DNA of 60,786 bases, taken from the NCBI GenBank assembly GCA_025356475.1, contig JANXSX010000142.1, positions 1 through 60,786 of the forward strand, given 5' to 3'. Positions 41,695 through 50,373 of this stretch are shown piece after piece. Every line of letters begins with the position of its first letter. The stretch's first letter is position 1. A program made the translations under genes and the position numbers. This stretch comes from Isosphaeraceae bacterium. GTDB taxonomy: Bacteria; Planctomycetota; Planctomycetia; Isosphaerales; Isosphaeraceae. The notes under the pieces are model-generated. The model was not told where the DNA came from and did no database searches. It saw only the letters and a program-made list of their open reading frames with translations.

Positions 41695-42924
41695 TTAACT
41701 GCCAGAGCCCTGTTCCGACTTCGTATGTCTCGCCCGAATCCTGTTGACCCGACGGACCCTCCTACGGACGCTTCGGCCCACCGGGGCACGACGCAAACGC
41801 GTGTAGCGACCGATCACCAGCCGATGCCCTCGCCAGAAGACGCGTTTGTTTAACAAAGCGTCGAGCCAGACCGGGAGCAAGAATAGATCCTTGATCGGGC
41901 TCAGGAGCAAGTGTTTGGCCTTGGGAAAGGTCCCACGCAGCCGTTTGGTCTGCAAGGCTTCACGAGCCATCCCCAGCCCAAACAACAAAAGCATGCCGCC
42001 CCAAGCGATTCCAGAATCACCAGAGAGAGCCCAGACAACGCCGAGACTCCCAAGGTTCGCCACCGGCTCCAAGATAAACGCAGGGAGCGCCAACCGTCGA
42101 CGGATCTTGAACCAGCGCGAATGGCGGTTGAGGAACCAGCGCAGGTCACGCCTGGAGTTCACGTTCTCGATCACGTGATGACTCAGTTTGACCGAGTAAC
42201 CCGCAGCTCGCACTTTCAGCCCGATGACCTGATCTTCCGCCAGCAGATTTCGGACTGCTGCGAATCCACCAATGGCCTCAAGGGCCTGGACTGGCATCAT
42301 CATACTCTTGCCGACCACACAGGTCACCCGGAAAACGGTGGCCATCGCCACGCCGCCCGAGATGAACCCATTGAGGGCGAGATTCTCCATCGCCGCCCCA
42401 GCCCGCTCCTCGCCAACTCCTGCGAACAGGTTCGACACCAGACCGACACCTGGATCGGCCAGGTAGCAGGCCGTCTCCCGGAGGTAGCTTGGTCGGACTC
42501 TCACGTTCGAGTCACTGATCAGAATTACCCCATGCTTACGATACCGCTCCATTGCAGCAAGGTTTTCCACCTTGGGGTTGAGACCGAACGCCGGACAGCC
42601 GACCACGAGCTTGGCATCTTGCCGTGGATACTCGAGCAAGAGCCGCTCGACGACGGCAATCGCCGGGTCGTTAAGGTCTGCAACACCAAAGAGTAGCTGA
42701 TAAACTGGGTAGTCCAGGCAAAAGAAGGTGCGGAGATTCTCCTCCAAGCCTTCATCAACCCCTTTGAGTGGTTTGTAAATCGTGACGGGGGGAGTGTGGT
42801 TCGGCAGGTTCTTTCGTGGGCGAGTTACCCAGTAAAGCGAGCCGAGCGATACCAGCGTGGTCGCCACCCCCATGATGGCGGCGATCCCGAGGATCAGATT
42901 TTCGTTGACCAGGGCGAACGCCAT
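41695..42924 (-). CDS. Ceramide-glucosyltransferase/HpnI-like family 2 glycosyltransferase
   Basis: A 409-aa membrane glycosyltransferase. The N-terminal helix (NLILGIAAIMGVATTLVSLGSLYWV) leads to a GT-A domain: PPVTIYKPLKGVDEGLEENLRTFFCLDYPVYQLLFGV, GVILISDSNVRVRPSYL (the DxD equivalent), GGFAAVRNLLAEDQVIG and RHSRWFKIRRR (the QxxRW-like site). C-terminal hydrophobic helices follow. These match ceramide glucosyltransferases and the HpnI protein of hopanoid synthesis. No other hop genes are adjacent, so the acceptor lipid is uncertain. GGAGGGG 8 nt before 42924 decides the start. Confidence 0.9.
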   Translation of the reverse strand: MAFALVNENLILGIAAIMGVATTLVSLGSLYWVTRPRKNLPNHTPPVTIYKPLKGVDEGLEENLRTFFCLDYPVYQLLFGVADLNDPAIAVVERLLLEYPRQDAKLVVGCPAFGLNPKVENLAAMERYRKHGVILISDSNVRVRPSYLRETACYLADPGVGLVSNLFAGVGEERAGAAMENLALNGFISGGVAMATVFRVTCVVGKSMMMPVQALEAIGGFAAVRNLLAEDQVIGLKVRAAGYSVKLSHHVIENVNSRRDLRWFLNRHSRWFKIRRRLALPAFILEPVANLGSLGVVWALSGDSGIAWGGMLLLFGLGMAREALQTKRLRGTFPKAKHLLLSPIKDLFLLPVWLDALLNKRVFWRGHRLVIGRYTRLRRAPVGRSVRRRVRRVNRIRARHTKSEQGSGS

Positions 42925-43038
42925 CAGAGGTCCCCTCCGGAAGGCAAAATGATTCGATGTGGGAGGAGCCGCCAGTGGCGACGGCGGGGGTCGGAGGTGT
43001 CGATCGTGTTGCAAGCATCGCGAGAGAGGGCCAAGCTG

Positions 43039-43527
43039 TCAATCGGCCTCGGGCTTCATCCGAAATTCCATGTCACCCTGGCAACATGGGCAAACCTGCG
43101 GATAGCGAACACTAATCGTGCAGATGTCACAATAGTATTCGGGCGTCCGCCACTTTCCTTCATGACGAACCCGAAAGCTGACAACTTGGAGGTAGGGTAA
43201 GCCTGGGTATCTGCGAGCTTGAACCTCAAGGTCGCGATTGCGGAGACGTTCGTCCAGAAAAAGCGCCCGGCTGGCCTCATCGCGCAGGATTGGCCGGATC
43301 GCCCCACCAGGTTCGACGAGTACAACCTGGAGCGTCGTCATCTCTAAGTCTGCGGGGATCTTCCGACTCTTGAGGGCATCGGACAGCCACATCGCCTTGG
43401 CCTGTAGACGGATCGGCTCGGGGTCCTCGGCTGCAAATGCTGGTCGGACGAGGATGAGGGCCACTACGGCCAGGAGCAGAGCCATCCCACGAATTGCAGA
43501 GTTCCTACCGAACGAAAGCGACACCAT
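43039..43527 (-). CDS. Exported protein with C-terminal zinc-ribbon-like cysteines
   Basis: A 162-aa exported protein. The ATG at 43527, with GGGAG upstream, opens a signal peptide (IRGMALLLAVVALILVRPAFA). The mature part is a compact alpha/beta domain (PEPIRLQAKAMWLSDALKSRKIPADLEMTTLQVVLVEPGG). It ends in YYCDIC...VCPCCQGDM, where C133, C136, C146 and C149 form a CxxC-x9-CxxC ribbon with C148 extra. A zinc ribbon outside the cytoplasm is unusual. No named family is recognised. It lies 115 nt upstream of the HpnI-like gene on the same strand and may be part of that unit. Confidence 0.7.
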   Translation of the reverse strand: MVSLSFGRNSAIRGMALLLAVVALILVRPAFAAEDPEPIRLQAKAMWLSDALKSRKIPADLEMTTLQVVLVEPGGAIRPILRDEASRALFLDERLRNRDLEVQARRYPGLPYLQVVSFRVRHEGKWRTPEYYCDICTISVRYPQVCPCCQGDMEFRMKPEAD

Positions 43528-43708
43528 CGGTAGGACTCCCACAACCCTGACGAATCTAACTTGAATTCTAGCCGACTCCTTACGAAGAACCAACCCGATT
43601 CCTGAGCCGGGGAGGATTCCTTTTTGACTCATCTTATCAACGAGGGCGGATTGAGGGCCCCTCGGTGGGTGGCTACGAAGCCCAGGAAGCTTGGGAGGTT
43701 CAAGAGGT

Positions 43709-44272
43709 TCAGGCGGGGCCAAGTCCGATTCTCTTCGCAACGTAGGCGATGACTCGATCAAAGTAGGTCTTGTCATAGCCGGACAAGAACGCAAGAAACG
43801 AGCCTAAAAAGGCGAGTGTCGTGTAGTTCTGTTGTCCCCTCCCGTCACTTCCAGAACGCGAGAGATCGAAGAGGCTCGTCATCTGCCCAAAAATCGATGG
43901 GAGGCCAACCGCGATCCCGGACATCACGGCCCCACCAATCCCAGCGGAGGTATAGGCAAGATACCAGGCAACCCGGTTCGCTTCGGTGGCATCTTGGTTT
44001 CGCTTCCGCCAGGTCCCCAGGCAGGAAGCAACGATTCCCAGTAGAAGAATGCTCGACTCGCGAAGTGTTAGGACAAACATCATGAACTCGTATGGCGAGC
44101 GAAACTCCTTGAAGGCCGAGCTCGGGACCTGACTGCCGAGCGTGAAGAGAGCCAGATAAAGCGACAGCAAGAATAGCCCAAACAACGCCGACTTGATCGA
44201 GCCTGGACCTGTACCAGGTCCGTCCGTCGCGACCGTGGTAGGAGCTTGCACAGAGGCCATGATTTCACCCAT
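43709..44272 (-). CDS. Hypothetical multi-pass membrane protein
   Basis: A 187-aa protein with about four hydrophobic segments: ALFGLFLLSLYLALFTLGS, EFMMFVLTLRESSILLLGIVASCLG, VAWYLAYTSAGIGGAVMSGIAVGLP and YTTLAFLGSFLAFLSGYDKTYF. Between the last two lies a polar loop (FDLSRSGSDGRGQQN). The closing YDKTYFDRVIAYVAKRI is amphipathic. I recognise no family. The start may be 44272 or the ATG at 44260. It is divergent from the exported methyltransferase gene, with a candidate promoter for that gene in between. Confidence 0.7.
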   Translation of the reverse strand: MGEIMASVQAPTTVATDGPGTGPGSIKSALFGLFLLSLYLALFTLGSQVPSSAFKEFRSPYEFMMFVLTLRESSILLLGIVASCLGTWRKRNQDATEANRVAWYLAYTSAGIGGAVMSGIAVGLPSIFGQMTSLFDLSRSGSDGRGQQNYTTLAFLGSFLAFLSGYDKTYFDRVIAYVAKRIGLGPA

Positions 44273-44392
44273 GCCTGTTCAGGAGAGTCGTATAGGGTTC
44301 GTAGTCCTAACAACTAACACTGGGGCCGGTCGGTCGCAACCAAGGACCGAATGCCTTGCACCGCTTAGCCAAGATCGATCGTGCGTGTACCA

Positions 44393-44420
44393 TTGACACA
44401 CTAGACCGCTTACGGATGAT
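44393..44420 (+). promoter_or_regulatory. Candidate promoter for the exported methyltransferase operon
   Basis: TTGACA (44393-44398), a 16-nt spacer and GATGAT (44415-44420, four of six consensus). The start codon lies 51 nt further. It would drive the methyltransferase, glycosidase-like and epimerase genes. Confidence 0.45.
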
Positions 44421-44471
44421 GGGGTTGAGTGTGGTCTGGCTCGTCACCGCATGGCCAAAAGGAGTGAGACG

Positions 44472-45260
44472 ATGAACTCGCGCGTGGGTCGCTCTTGGTT
44501 CATGATAATGTCGGCGGTCCTGACTTCCGGAGCATTTGGCTGGGCCTGGGCACAAGACCCGGCGTTCGATCCGACCGAAACAGCTCGCCTACGCATGGTC
44601 GAACGGCATCTGGTCGAACGAGGGATCAAGGACCCTGCGGTCCTCAACGCGTTCCGGACCGTCCCCCGGCATAAGTTCCTACCGCCCGACTCGCGAAGGC
44701 TCGCTTACGACGACGAGTCGATACCGATCGGCGAAGGCCAGACGATCACCCCGCCCTATGATGTTGCCTTTATGACCGAGGCGCTCGCTCCCAAGCCGAC
44801 AGATAAGGTCTACGAAGTGGGAACTGGTTCTGGATACCAAGCGGCGATCCTGTCCAGATGCGTTAAGGAAGTCTACTCAGTTGAGATTCACAAGCCGCTG
44901 TCTGAGAGGGCGACTCAGGTTTTGAAGGATGTTGGTTACGACAACGTCAAAACACGAGCAGGTGATGGATACGCGGGCTGGCCCGAGGCCGCCCCCTTCG
45001 ACGCGATCATCGTCACGTGCGCACCGGAGAAGATTCCAGAACCCCTAATAGAGCAGCTCAAAGAGGGGGGAAGGATGGTGATCCCGATCGGTTCAAGGTT
45101 CGACCAGAAGGTCTACCTCATGATCAAAAAGGATGGCAAACTCAGCCAGAAGGAGTTGCGAACGACGCTGTTCGTGCCTATGACTGGTAAGGCGCAACGT
45201 GATGCAGCCGAGGAGCGAGCAAAGGCGAAGGCCGGCACAAAGGAGACTCCCAAGTCGTGA
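44472..45260 (+). CDS. pcm: Exported protein-L-isoaspartate O-methyltransferase
   Basis: A 262-aa Pcm homologue with a signal peptide (SWFMIMSAVLTSGAFGWAWA). Motifs are VPRHKFLPPDSRRLAYDDESIPIGEGQTITPPYDVAFMTEAL, motif I KVYEVGTGSGYQAAIL, and FDAIIVTCAPEKIPEPLIEQLKEGGRMVIPIG. Pcm methylates isoaspartate residues formed in aged proteins. Most bacterial versions are cytoplasmic, so the leader implies action on exported proteins, where SAM supply is unclear. AGGAG lies 7 nt before the ATG at 44472. Its stop overlaps a possible GTG start of the next gene. A long Lys/Ala-rich tail (AKAKAGTKETPK) closes it. Confidence 0.93.
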   Translation: MNSRVGRSWFMIMSAVLTSGAFGWAWAQDPAFDPTETARLRMVERHLVERGIKDPAVLNAFRTVPRHKFLPPDSRRLAYDDESIPIGEGQTITPPYDVAFMTEALAPKPTDKVYEVGTGSGYQAAILSRCVKEVYSVEIHKPLSERATQVLKDVGYDNVKTRAGDGYAGWPEAAPFDAIIVTCAPEKIPEPLIEQLKEGGRMVIPIGSRFDQKVYLMIKKDGKLSQKELRTTLFVPMTGKAQRDAAEERAKAKAGTKETPKS

Positions 45261-48127
45261 CCCACTCCACACACGGCCCCTCCATGAGATCGATGGGAAT
45301 CCTTGGCCTCGTGCTCGTCCTGTCGTTGAAGGCCAACGCGCAAGATGAGAGCCTGATCGAACGCGTAGGGCCCCCTGCCCTCGAGTCCTTCGAGAAGGAC
45401 ACGAACGGCGATCTAACTCCCGACGGCTGGTATAACCTACGAGATGCTCGACTCGTCAGCGGTGGTGTCGGTGATAGTAAACAATGTCTCCGGTTCGAGA
45501 ACCAAAAACCAGGCCGACCGGCACGCGCCAGCCGCGCCTTCGGGCTCAATGGCCGAGTCCACGAAGCGATCATCATCGGCATGTGGCTCCGATTGCCCGA
45601 TCAGACTCGGACCGGAGAGCGGGTTGGCGACGATCCTGGCCTGATGATCGACTTCTTGGGCGACGGTCTTAAAGCCCAACGTCGAGGGATCATGGGGCCG
45701 TGGACCAATAAGCTGCTCGGCTCAAAATGGGTTCATGTCGCCAAGAGAATCGCAGTTCCACCCGGCACACGCGACGCGATCATGTCGATCGGCTTGCTCG
45801 GCGCGATCGGAACCCTTGAGGTCGATGACCTCTCGATCGAACTCGTTCCTGTCGGTGGCTCCCCCTCGAATAACCTCATTGTGAATGGTGGGTTTGAGCT
45901 GGGAGAGGCCGCCCCCGCCGGCTGGGTCCTCGATAAGAACGCGATTAAAATCACACCTGGTTATCAGTCGAATACCGCGATCGAACTCAAGAGTTCCGGG
46001 GCTCTCGCAATCCTAGGCCTGGCATTGCCGGTCGACACGTTGCGTCAGATCGAAGTATCCGTGATGGCCAAGGCGACCCAGCTCCGAGGTACCGGTGGAG
46101 CGTCCTCGACAATCTTCTTCCTCGATATCGATGGCCAACCCGTACGCGACCAAGAGCAGAGCCTGTTTGAGTGGTCGGGATCGTCAGACTGGCGAGCCTC
46201 GCGGCAGGTCGTGAATGTCCCGGGACGGGCAGTCCGCGCGGTCCTCCAGTTCGAGAAATACGACCCCGCAGGTTCTTTAAGACTCGACGACGTCGTTGTC
46301 AACACAGCCCCCGATCGTGAAGTGGGCCGCTGGATTCCTTACCATGTCGCAACCGACACAAGCACATGGGTTCCCATCGAGCCTTGCCCCCAGATTACAG
46401 TGGGCTCGGCTCTTGATGCCTCTACATGGTTTGAACCTATCACCGGGCCGATCACGATCAAGAGTGGTCGCTTTTTCGACGCGGTCGACAACCGAGCCCG
46501 CTTCTTTGGAGTCGCCCTCCTCGCCCCAACGGCGTTCTCGAATCCGAGTGAGAGCGATGCCCTGGCGGAACGGCTCGCACGGTCCGGGGTAAACCTGGTG
46601 CGGCTTGGGGATCTCGACACCCCACTTGGTCCCGGGCGCTGTTTGTTCGACGATACACGCGACGACACCCAGGGGCTCGATCCCCTGGCACTTGCGAATC
46701 TGGATCACCTGCTCGCCGCTCTCAAGAAGCGATCAATTGCTTATGCAATTGAGTTCCACTCGGTCAGACGGTTTCGTGAGGGTGACAAGCTAACCTTGGG
46801 CCCGATCCCACCTGGCGGGGGTCCTGCTTCATCCTTCGACCCATCCATTCGCAAGTTGCAAATCCAGTCTGCGTTAGCTCTGCTCGATCACGTCAATCCC
46901 TTGACGAAGCTGGCAATCAAGAATGATCCAAGTCTTGCCTGGGTGACTTTGGCAGGTGAAGTCTCGATCTTCGATCAACTGAGCGATCCATCGGCGCTGA
47001 CAAGCGAGTCGACGTTGTCCCTTCGAGAGGCTCTAAAAAAGCATCTAGGAAGCACGGGTCGGAAGGCTTGGGCTGCGACCGAGGGAGGTCATTGGAAAGA
47101 GATCGCTGATGCTCTACGAGCAGGAGGGCTCAAGGCACCGATCGCCAGTGTTTCTCACTGGCGTCGAGAGCCCGATTACGTTGCTACCTTGAGCCACACC
47201 GGCCTCGACTTGATTGACGACCGACTTTACTGGAACCCCACAACCTGGGTCGATCCTGACCACAAGAGTCAGCTCTGGACGAAGGACGGTGGTCTCGCGG
47301 CTGGAGCGATTCTCAAACGAAAATACGAGCATCCTTATGTTGTGGGACAGTGGTGTGCCCAGACGCTCGGAGCCTGGGCGATGCCCTACGAAGGGGCTGA
47401 TGCTCTACTCGCAGCACGGATCGCCGCGAGCGAAGATTGGGATGCGCTCATCCGTCGTGGGATCTTCGTTCAACCCGCGCTCTGGGGTGCATCGGCGGCT
47501 GGAACCGGTGGGCTCGACGACATCTTTCAGCTTCCCGAAGTGATCAATGGCTCGCCTCAGATCTACGCCTTCTTCCCCCACGCCGCCTCGATCTACCGAC
47601 GGGGGCACGAAGACGCGAAGGGTGCCTCATTGGCACATGCAAAGGGAGCAAAGCCGAAGGCGGTTCCCATCAATGGCTGGGAGCCGGATCGCGGTCGGTT
47701 GGTCATCGACACCCCATACTCGCAAGGACTGGCGGGTTGGCCGGGTGGGGATGCCGCTGGCGGTACGGATCTCGCCTTCTCGATCGTGAATCATTACGGC
47801 ACGGTCATGGCAAGCTCAGCCGGACCAAAGCCTATTTCTGAGTCGAAACGACTGCTAGTCACAGCGTTGGCTCGCATCGAACCAACGGGTCTGAAGTGGG
47901 TCGATACGTATCGTCGCGAAGTCGCTGACCCCGGCACAGCCCCTCTTCTGATGGAACCGATCGAGGCATCGGTCACGTGGAAGCATAAAGGCAACATCAA
48001 AGCGTACGCACTCGATGCGACTGGTAAGAGGTTGGCAGAAGTAAAGCTTGTCGATACGGGCGAAGGCGTCAAGCTCGTGCTCGACGGCAAGCAGACCGTC
48101 ATGCATTGGGAACTAGTGAACGAGTAA
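45257..48127 (+). CDS. Large secreted glycosidase-like protein with two CBM-like domains
   Basis: A 956-aa exported protein. The signal peptide is SMGILGLVLVLSLKANA. Residues 35-200 and 205-355 look like jelly-roll carbohydrate-binding modules (LIVNGGFELGEAAPAGWVLD... is typical of CBM4/9/16-like folds). From about 395 a TIM-barrel-like region begins (GRFFDAVDNRARFFGVALLAPTAF...LARSGVNLVRLGDLD), with later AYAIEFHSVRRF and LDLIDDRLYWNPTTW. A beta-rich C-terminus follows. It resembles GH5-clan enzymes, but I could not place the two catalytic Glu residues. The GTG at 45257 overlaps the pcm stop; ATG 45284 is an alternative. The substrate is probably a polysaccharide. Confidence 0.75.
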   Translation: MTHSTHGPSMRSMGILGLVLVLSLKANAQDESLIERVGPPALESFEKDTNGDLTPDGWYNLRDARLVSGGVGDSKQCLRFENQKPGRPARASRAFGLNGRVHEAIIIGMWLRLPDQTRTGERVGDDPGLMIDFLGDGLKAQRRGIMGPWTNKLLGSKWVHVAKRIAVPPGTRDAIMSIGLLGAIGTLEVDDLSIELVPVGGSPSNNLIVNGGFELGEAAPAGWVLDKNAIKITPGYQSNTAIELKSSGALAILGLALPVDTLRQIEVSVMAKATQLRGTGGASSTIFFLDIDGQPVRDQEQSLFEWSGSSDWRASRQVVNVPGRAVRAVLQFEKYDPAGSLRLDDVVVNTAPDREVGRWIPYHVATDTSTWVPIEPCPQITVGSALDASTWFEPITGPITIKSGRFFDAVDNRARFFGVALLAPTAFSNPSESDALAERLARSGVNLVRLGDLDTPLGPGRCLFDDTRDDTQGLDPLALANLDHLLAALKKRSIAYAIEFHSVRRFREGDKLTLGPIPPGGGPASSFDPSIRKLQIQSALALLDHVNPLTKLAIKNDPSLAWVTLAGEVSIFDQLSDPSALTSESTLSLREALKKHLGSTGRKAWAATEGGHWKEIADALRAGGLKAPIASVSHWRREPDYVATLSHTGLDLIDDRLYWNPTTWVDPDHKSQLWTKDGGLAAGAILKRKYEHPYVVGQWCAQTLGAWAMPYEGADALLAARIAASEDWDALIRRGIFVQPALWGASAAGTGGLDDIFQLPEVINGSPQIYAFFPHAASIYRRGHEDAKGASLAHAKGAKPKAVPINGWEPDRGRLVIDTPYSQGLAGWPGGDAAGGTDLAFSIVNHYGTVMASSAGPKPISESKRLLVTALARIEPTGLKWVDTYRREVADPGTAPLLMEPIEASVTWKHKGNIKAYALDATGKRLAEVKLVDTGEGVKLVLDGKQTVMHWELVNE

Positions 48128-48150
48128 ATCAGGACAAGAGGAACTCACGG

Positions 48151-49113
48151 ATGCGGATACTGATCACCGGGGGGGCTGGATTCATCGGCTCAACCCTGGT
48201 CGACCGCTTGCTTCTTGAGGGGAACGAAGTCACGGCGATCGACAACTTCGACCCCTTCTATCCAGCGAGTCTCAAACGAGCCAACCTCGCCGCCGCAACC
48301 TCCCAAGAGCGTTTCCAGCTCGTCGAAGCCGACATCCGCGACCGGACCAAGATGCATTCCGTTGTGGCCGAGATCAAACCCGAGGTGATCGTACACCTGG
48401 CCGCGCGTGCGGGTGTTCGACCAAGCATCGACGATCCTGCACTCTATAGTGACGTCAATGTGACAGGGACCGTTCACTTGCTCGAAGCCGCTTGCCGGCT
48501 GAGTGATCGGCCCAAGTTCGTCTACGCCTCAAGTTCGAGCGTCTACGGCGACCGCCCCAATTCGCCCTTTCGCGAGACCGATTCGGTGGATCTCCCGGTG
48601 AGTCCGTATGCGGCGACCAAGAAGGCCTGTGAGCTTCTTGCCCATACCTTTCACCATTTGTACGAGCTTCCTGTCACGGGACTGCGATTTTTCACCGCCT
48701 ATGGGCCGCGGAACCGACCCGACCTGGCGATCTCCAAGTTTACGAGCCTTATCGATCAAGGCAAACCCATACCCATGTTCGGTGACGGTAGCACCAGACG
48801 CGATTATACGTACGTCGGCGACATCGTCGATGGGATCTGCCGAGCGATGGATCACTGCTCAAGCTACCACATCTACAACCTTGGCAATTCCAATCCCATC
48901 GACCTAAAATCAATGATTGCGACGATCGCGGCCGCACTCGGAAAACGACCGATCATCGAGCAACTTCCCGAGCAGCCGGGCGACGTTCGCCAAACCTATG
49001 CCGATATCAGTCGGGCTCAGAGTGAGTTGGGGTATGAGCCGACCACGCCCTTCCCCAAAGGAATCGAGACGTTCGTTGCCTGGTATCGGGGTCAAGCCGT
49101 TTCTCATTCATGA
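48151..49113 (+). CDS. NAD-dependent nucleotide-sugar epimerase (UDP-glucuronate 4-epimerase-like)
   Basis: A 320-aa cytoplasmic SDR: NAD site TGGAGFIG at the N-terminus, then VIHLAARAGVRPS, catalytic ASSSSVYG and Y-AAT-K (SPYAATKKACE), and the substrate loop GLRFFTAYGPRNRPDLAISKF. AGVRPS and YGPRNRPD are typical of UDP-glucuronate 4-epimerases and GalE-like proteins that supply sugars for surface polysaccharide. ATG 48151 with AGAGGAA upstream is the start. It lies 23 nt behind the glycosidase-like gene, and a hairpin follows its stop. Confidence 0.92.
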   Translation: MRILITGGAGFIGSTLVDRLLLEGNEVTAIDNFDPFYPASLKRANLAAATSQERFQLVEADIRDRTKMHSVVAEIKPEVIVHLAARAGVRPSIDDPALYSDVNVTGTVHLLEAACRLSDRPKFVYASSSSVYGDRPNSPFRETDSVDLPVSPYAATKKACELLAHTFHHLYELPVTGLRFFTAYGPRNRPDLAISKFTSLIDQGKPIPMFGDGSTRRDYTYVGDIVDGICRAMDHCSSYHIYNLGNSNPIDLKSMIATIAAALGKRPIIEQLPEQPGDVRQTYADISRAQSELGYEPTTPFPKGIETFVAWYRGQAVSHS

Positions 49114-49119
49114 TTGAGC

Positions 49120-49138
49120 ATCGTTGAACTGCAACGAT
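49120..49138 (+). terminator. Hairpin after the epimerase gene
   Basis: ATCGTTG, a 5-nt loop (AACTG), CAACGAT: a perfect 7-bp stem 6 nt past the stop at 49113. No T-run follows, and the M24 peptidase gene starts 30 nt later. It may attenuate read-through rather than end transcription. Confidence 0.4.
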
Positions 49139-49168
49139 CTCGAATCCGTTGATACATAGGGGTCTCTT

Positions 49169-50350
49169 ATGTTTGATCTTTCTGCGATTCAGGCGGCTCT
49201 TTGTGAATTCCAGCTCGATGGTTGGTTGCTCTACGACTTCCGGGGAAGCAACCCTCTGGCGCGTAAGGTGCTCGACCTCGAAGGACGCGGGATGGGTTCC
49301 AGGCGAGTCCTCTACGCGATCCCCGCGCATGGGGAACCTCGCAAGCTTGTCCACCGGATCGAGTCTGGAGCACTCGACCACCTACCGGGTTCCAAGACGA
49401 TCTATTTGAAGTGGCAAGAGCTCGAAGCAGGGGTCCAACACCTGGTCGACGGTATGAAGAATGTCGCGATGGAGTACTCGCCCCGCAACGCAAATCCCTA
49501 TGTCTCTCGAGTCGATGCCGGCACCGTCGAGCTAGTCCGGGCCTTCGGAGCCGAGCCAGTGAACTCTGGCGACTTGATCCAGCTCTTTGAGGCGTCCTGG
49601 TCGGATCAACAGATCTCGCTCCACCTTGAGGCGGAGGTCTGTACGACTGCTGCTTATGACATGGCGTGGAAGCTCATCAAAGAACGGGTCCTCGCAGGTC
49701 AAACGATCACGGAAGTGCAGGTTCAAACGGCGATCATGGAACACTTCGAGACGCACGGGATGACCTCGCACCATGGCCCGATTGTCGGTGTGAATGCTCA
49801 TGGGGGTGACCCTCATTACGAACCGTCGCTTGCCCACGATACACCAATCCAACGAGGCGACTTTGTGTTGCTCGACCTCTGGGCCAAGAGCAAACAGGAC
49901 GGAGGGGTCTACAGCGACCTCACGCGAGTGGCCTATGTCGGCGAAGTGGTTCCCGAGAAATATGAAACCATCTTTCAGATCGTCGCCAAAGCACGCGATG
50001 CGGCTATCGCGATTGTTCGCGATGCGTTTGCCAATGGTCGAGCCTTACGGGGTTGGGAAGTCGACCGGGCTTGCCGTGATGTGATCGATGCGGCGGGCTA
50101 TGGAGATAAGTTCGTCCATCGCACCGGCCACTCCATCGGCACTGACACCCATGGCAACGGCGCGAATATGGACGACCTCGAAACCCATGAGGAACGCAGG
50201 GTCTTACCTCGGACTTGCTTCTCAATCGAGCCAGGCATCTATCTCGATGACTTCGGGGTCCGCAGCGAGGTGAACGTTTATATCGACGGAGCAGGTCAAG
50301 TTCATGTGACGGGCGGACTCCAAACCGAGGTCCTGGCCCTGCTCGCGTGA
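49169..50350 (+). CDS. M24 family Xaa-Pro-type aminopeptidase
   Basis: A 393-aa cytoplasmic metallopeptidase. The N-terminal 150 residues are the creatinase-like domain. The pita-bread domain shows the five metal ligands: Asp in FVLLDLWAK, Asp in YSDLTRVAY, His in HRTGHSIGTDTHG, Glu in CFSIEPGIYL and Glu in VRSEVNVYI. It trims Xaa-Pro dipeptides or N-termini. The start at 49169 follows an A/T-rich leader (GATACATAGGGGTCTCTT). It probably belongs to the same plus-strand run as the epimerase. It faces the next gene across 23 nt. Confidence 0.93.
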   Translation: MFDLSAIQAALCEFQLDGWLLYDFRGSNPLARKVLDLEGRGMGSRRVLYAIPAHGEPRKLVHRIESGALDHLPGSKTIYLKWQELEAGVQHLVDGMKNVAMEYSPRNANPYVSRVDAGTVELVRAFGAEPVNSGDLIQLFEASWSDQQISLHLEAEVCTTAAYDMAWKLIKERVLAGQTITEVQVQTAIMEHFETHGMTSHHGPIVGVNAHGGDPHYEPSLAHDTPIQRGDFVLLDLWAKSKQDGGVYSDLTRVAYVGEVVPEKYETIFQIVAKARDAAIAIVRDAFANGRALRGWEVDRACRDVIDAAGYGDKFVHRTGHSIGTDTHGNGANMDDLETHEERRVLPRTCFSIEPGIYLDDFGVRSEVNVYIDGAGQVHVTGGLQTEVLALLA

Positions 50351-50373
50351 AACCCGGCGCGTTCCTACTCAAC

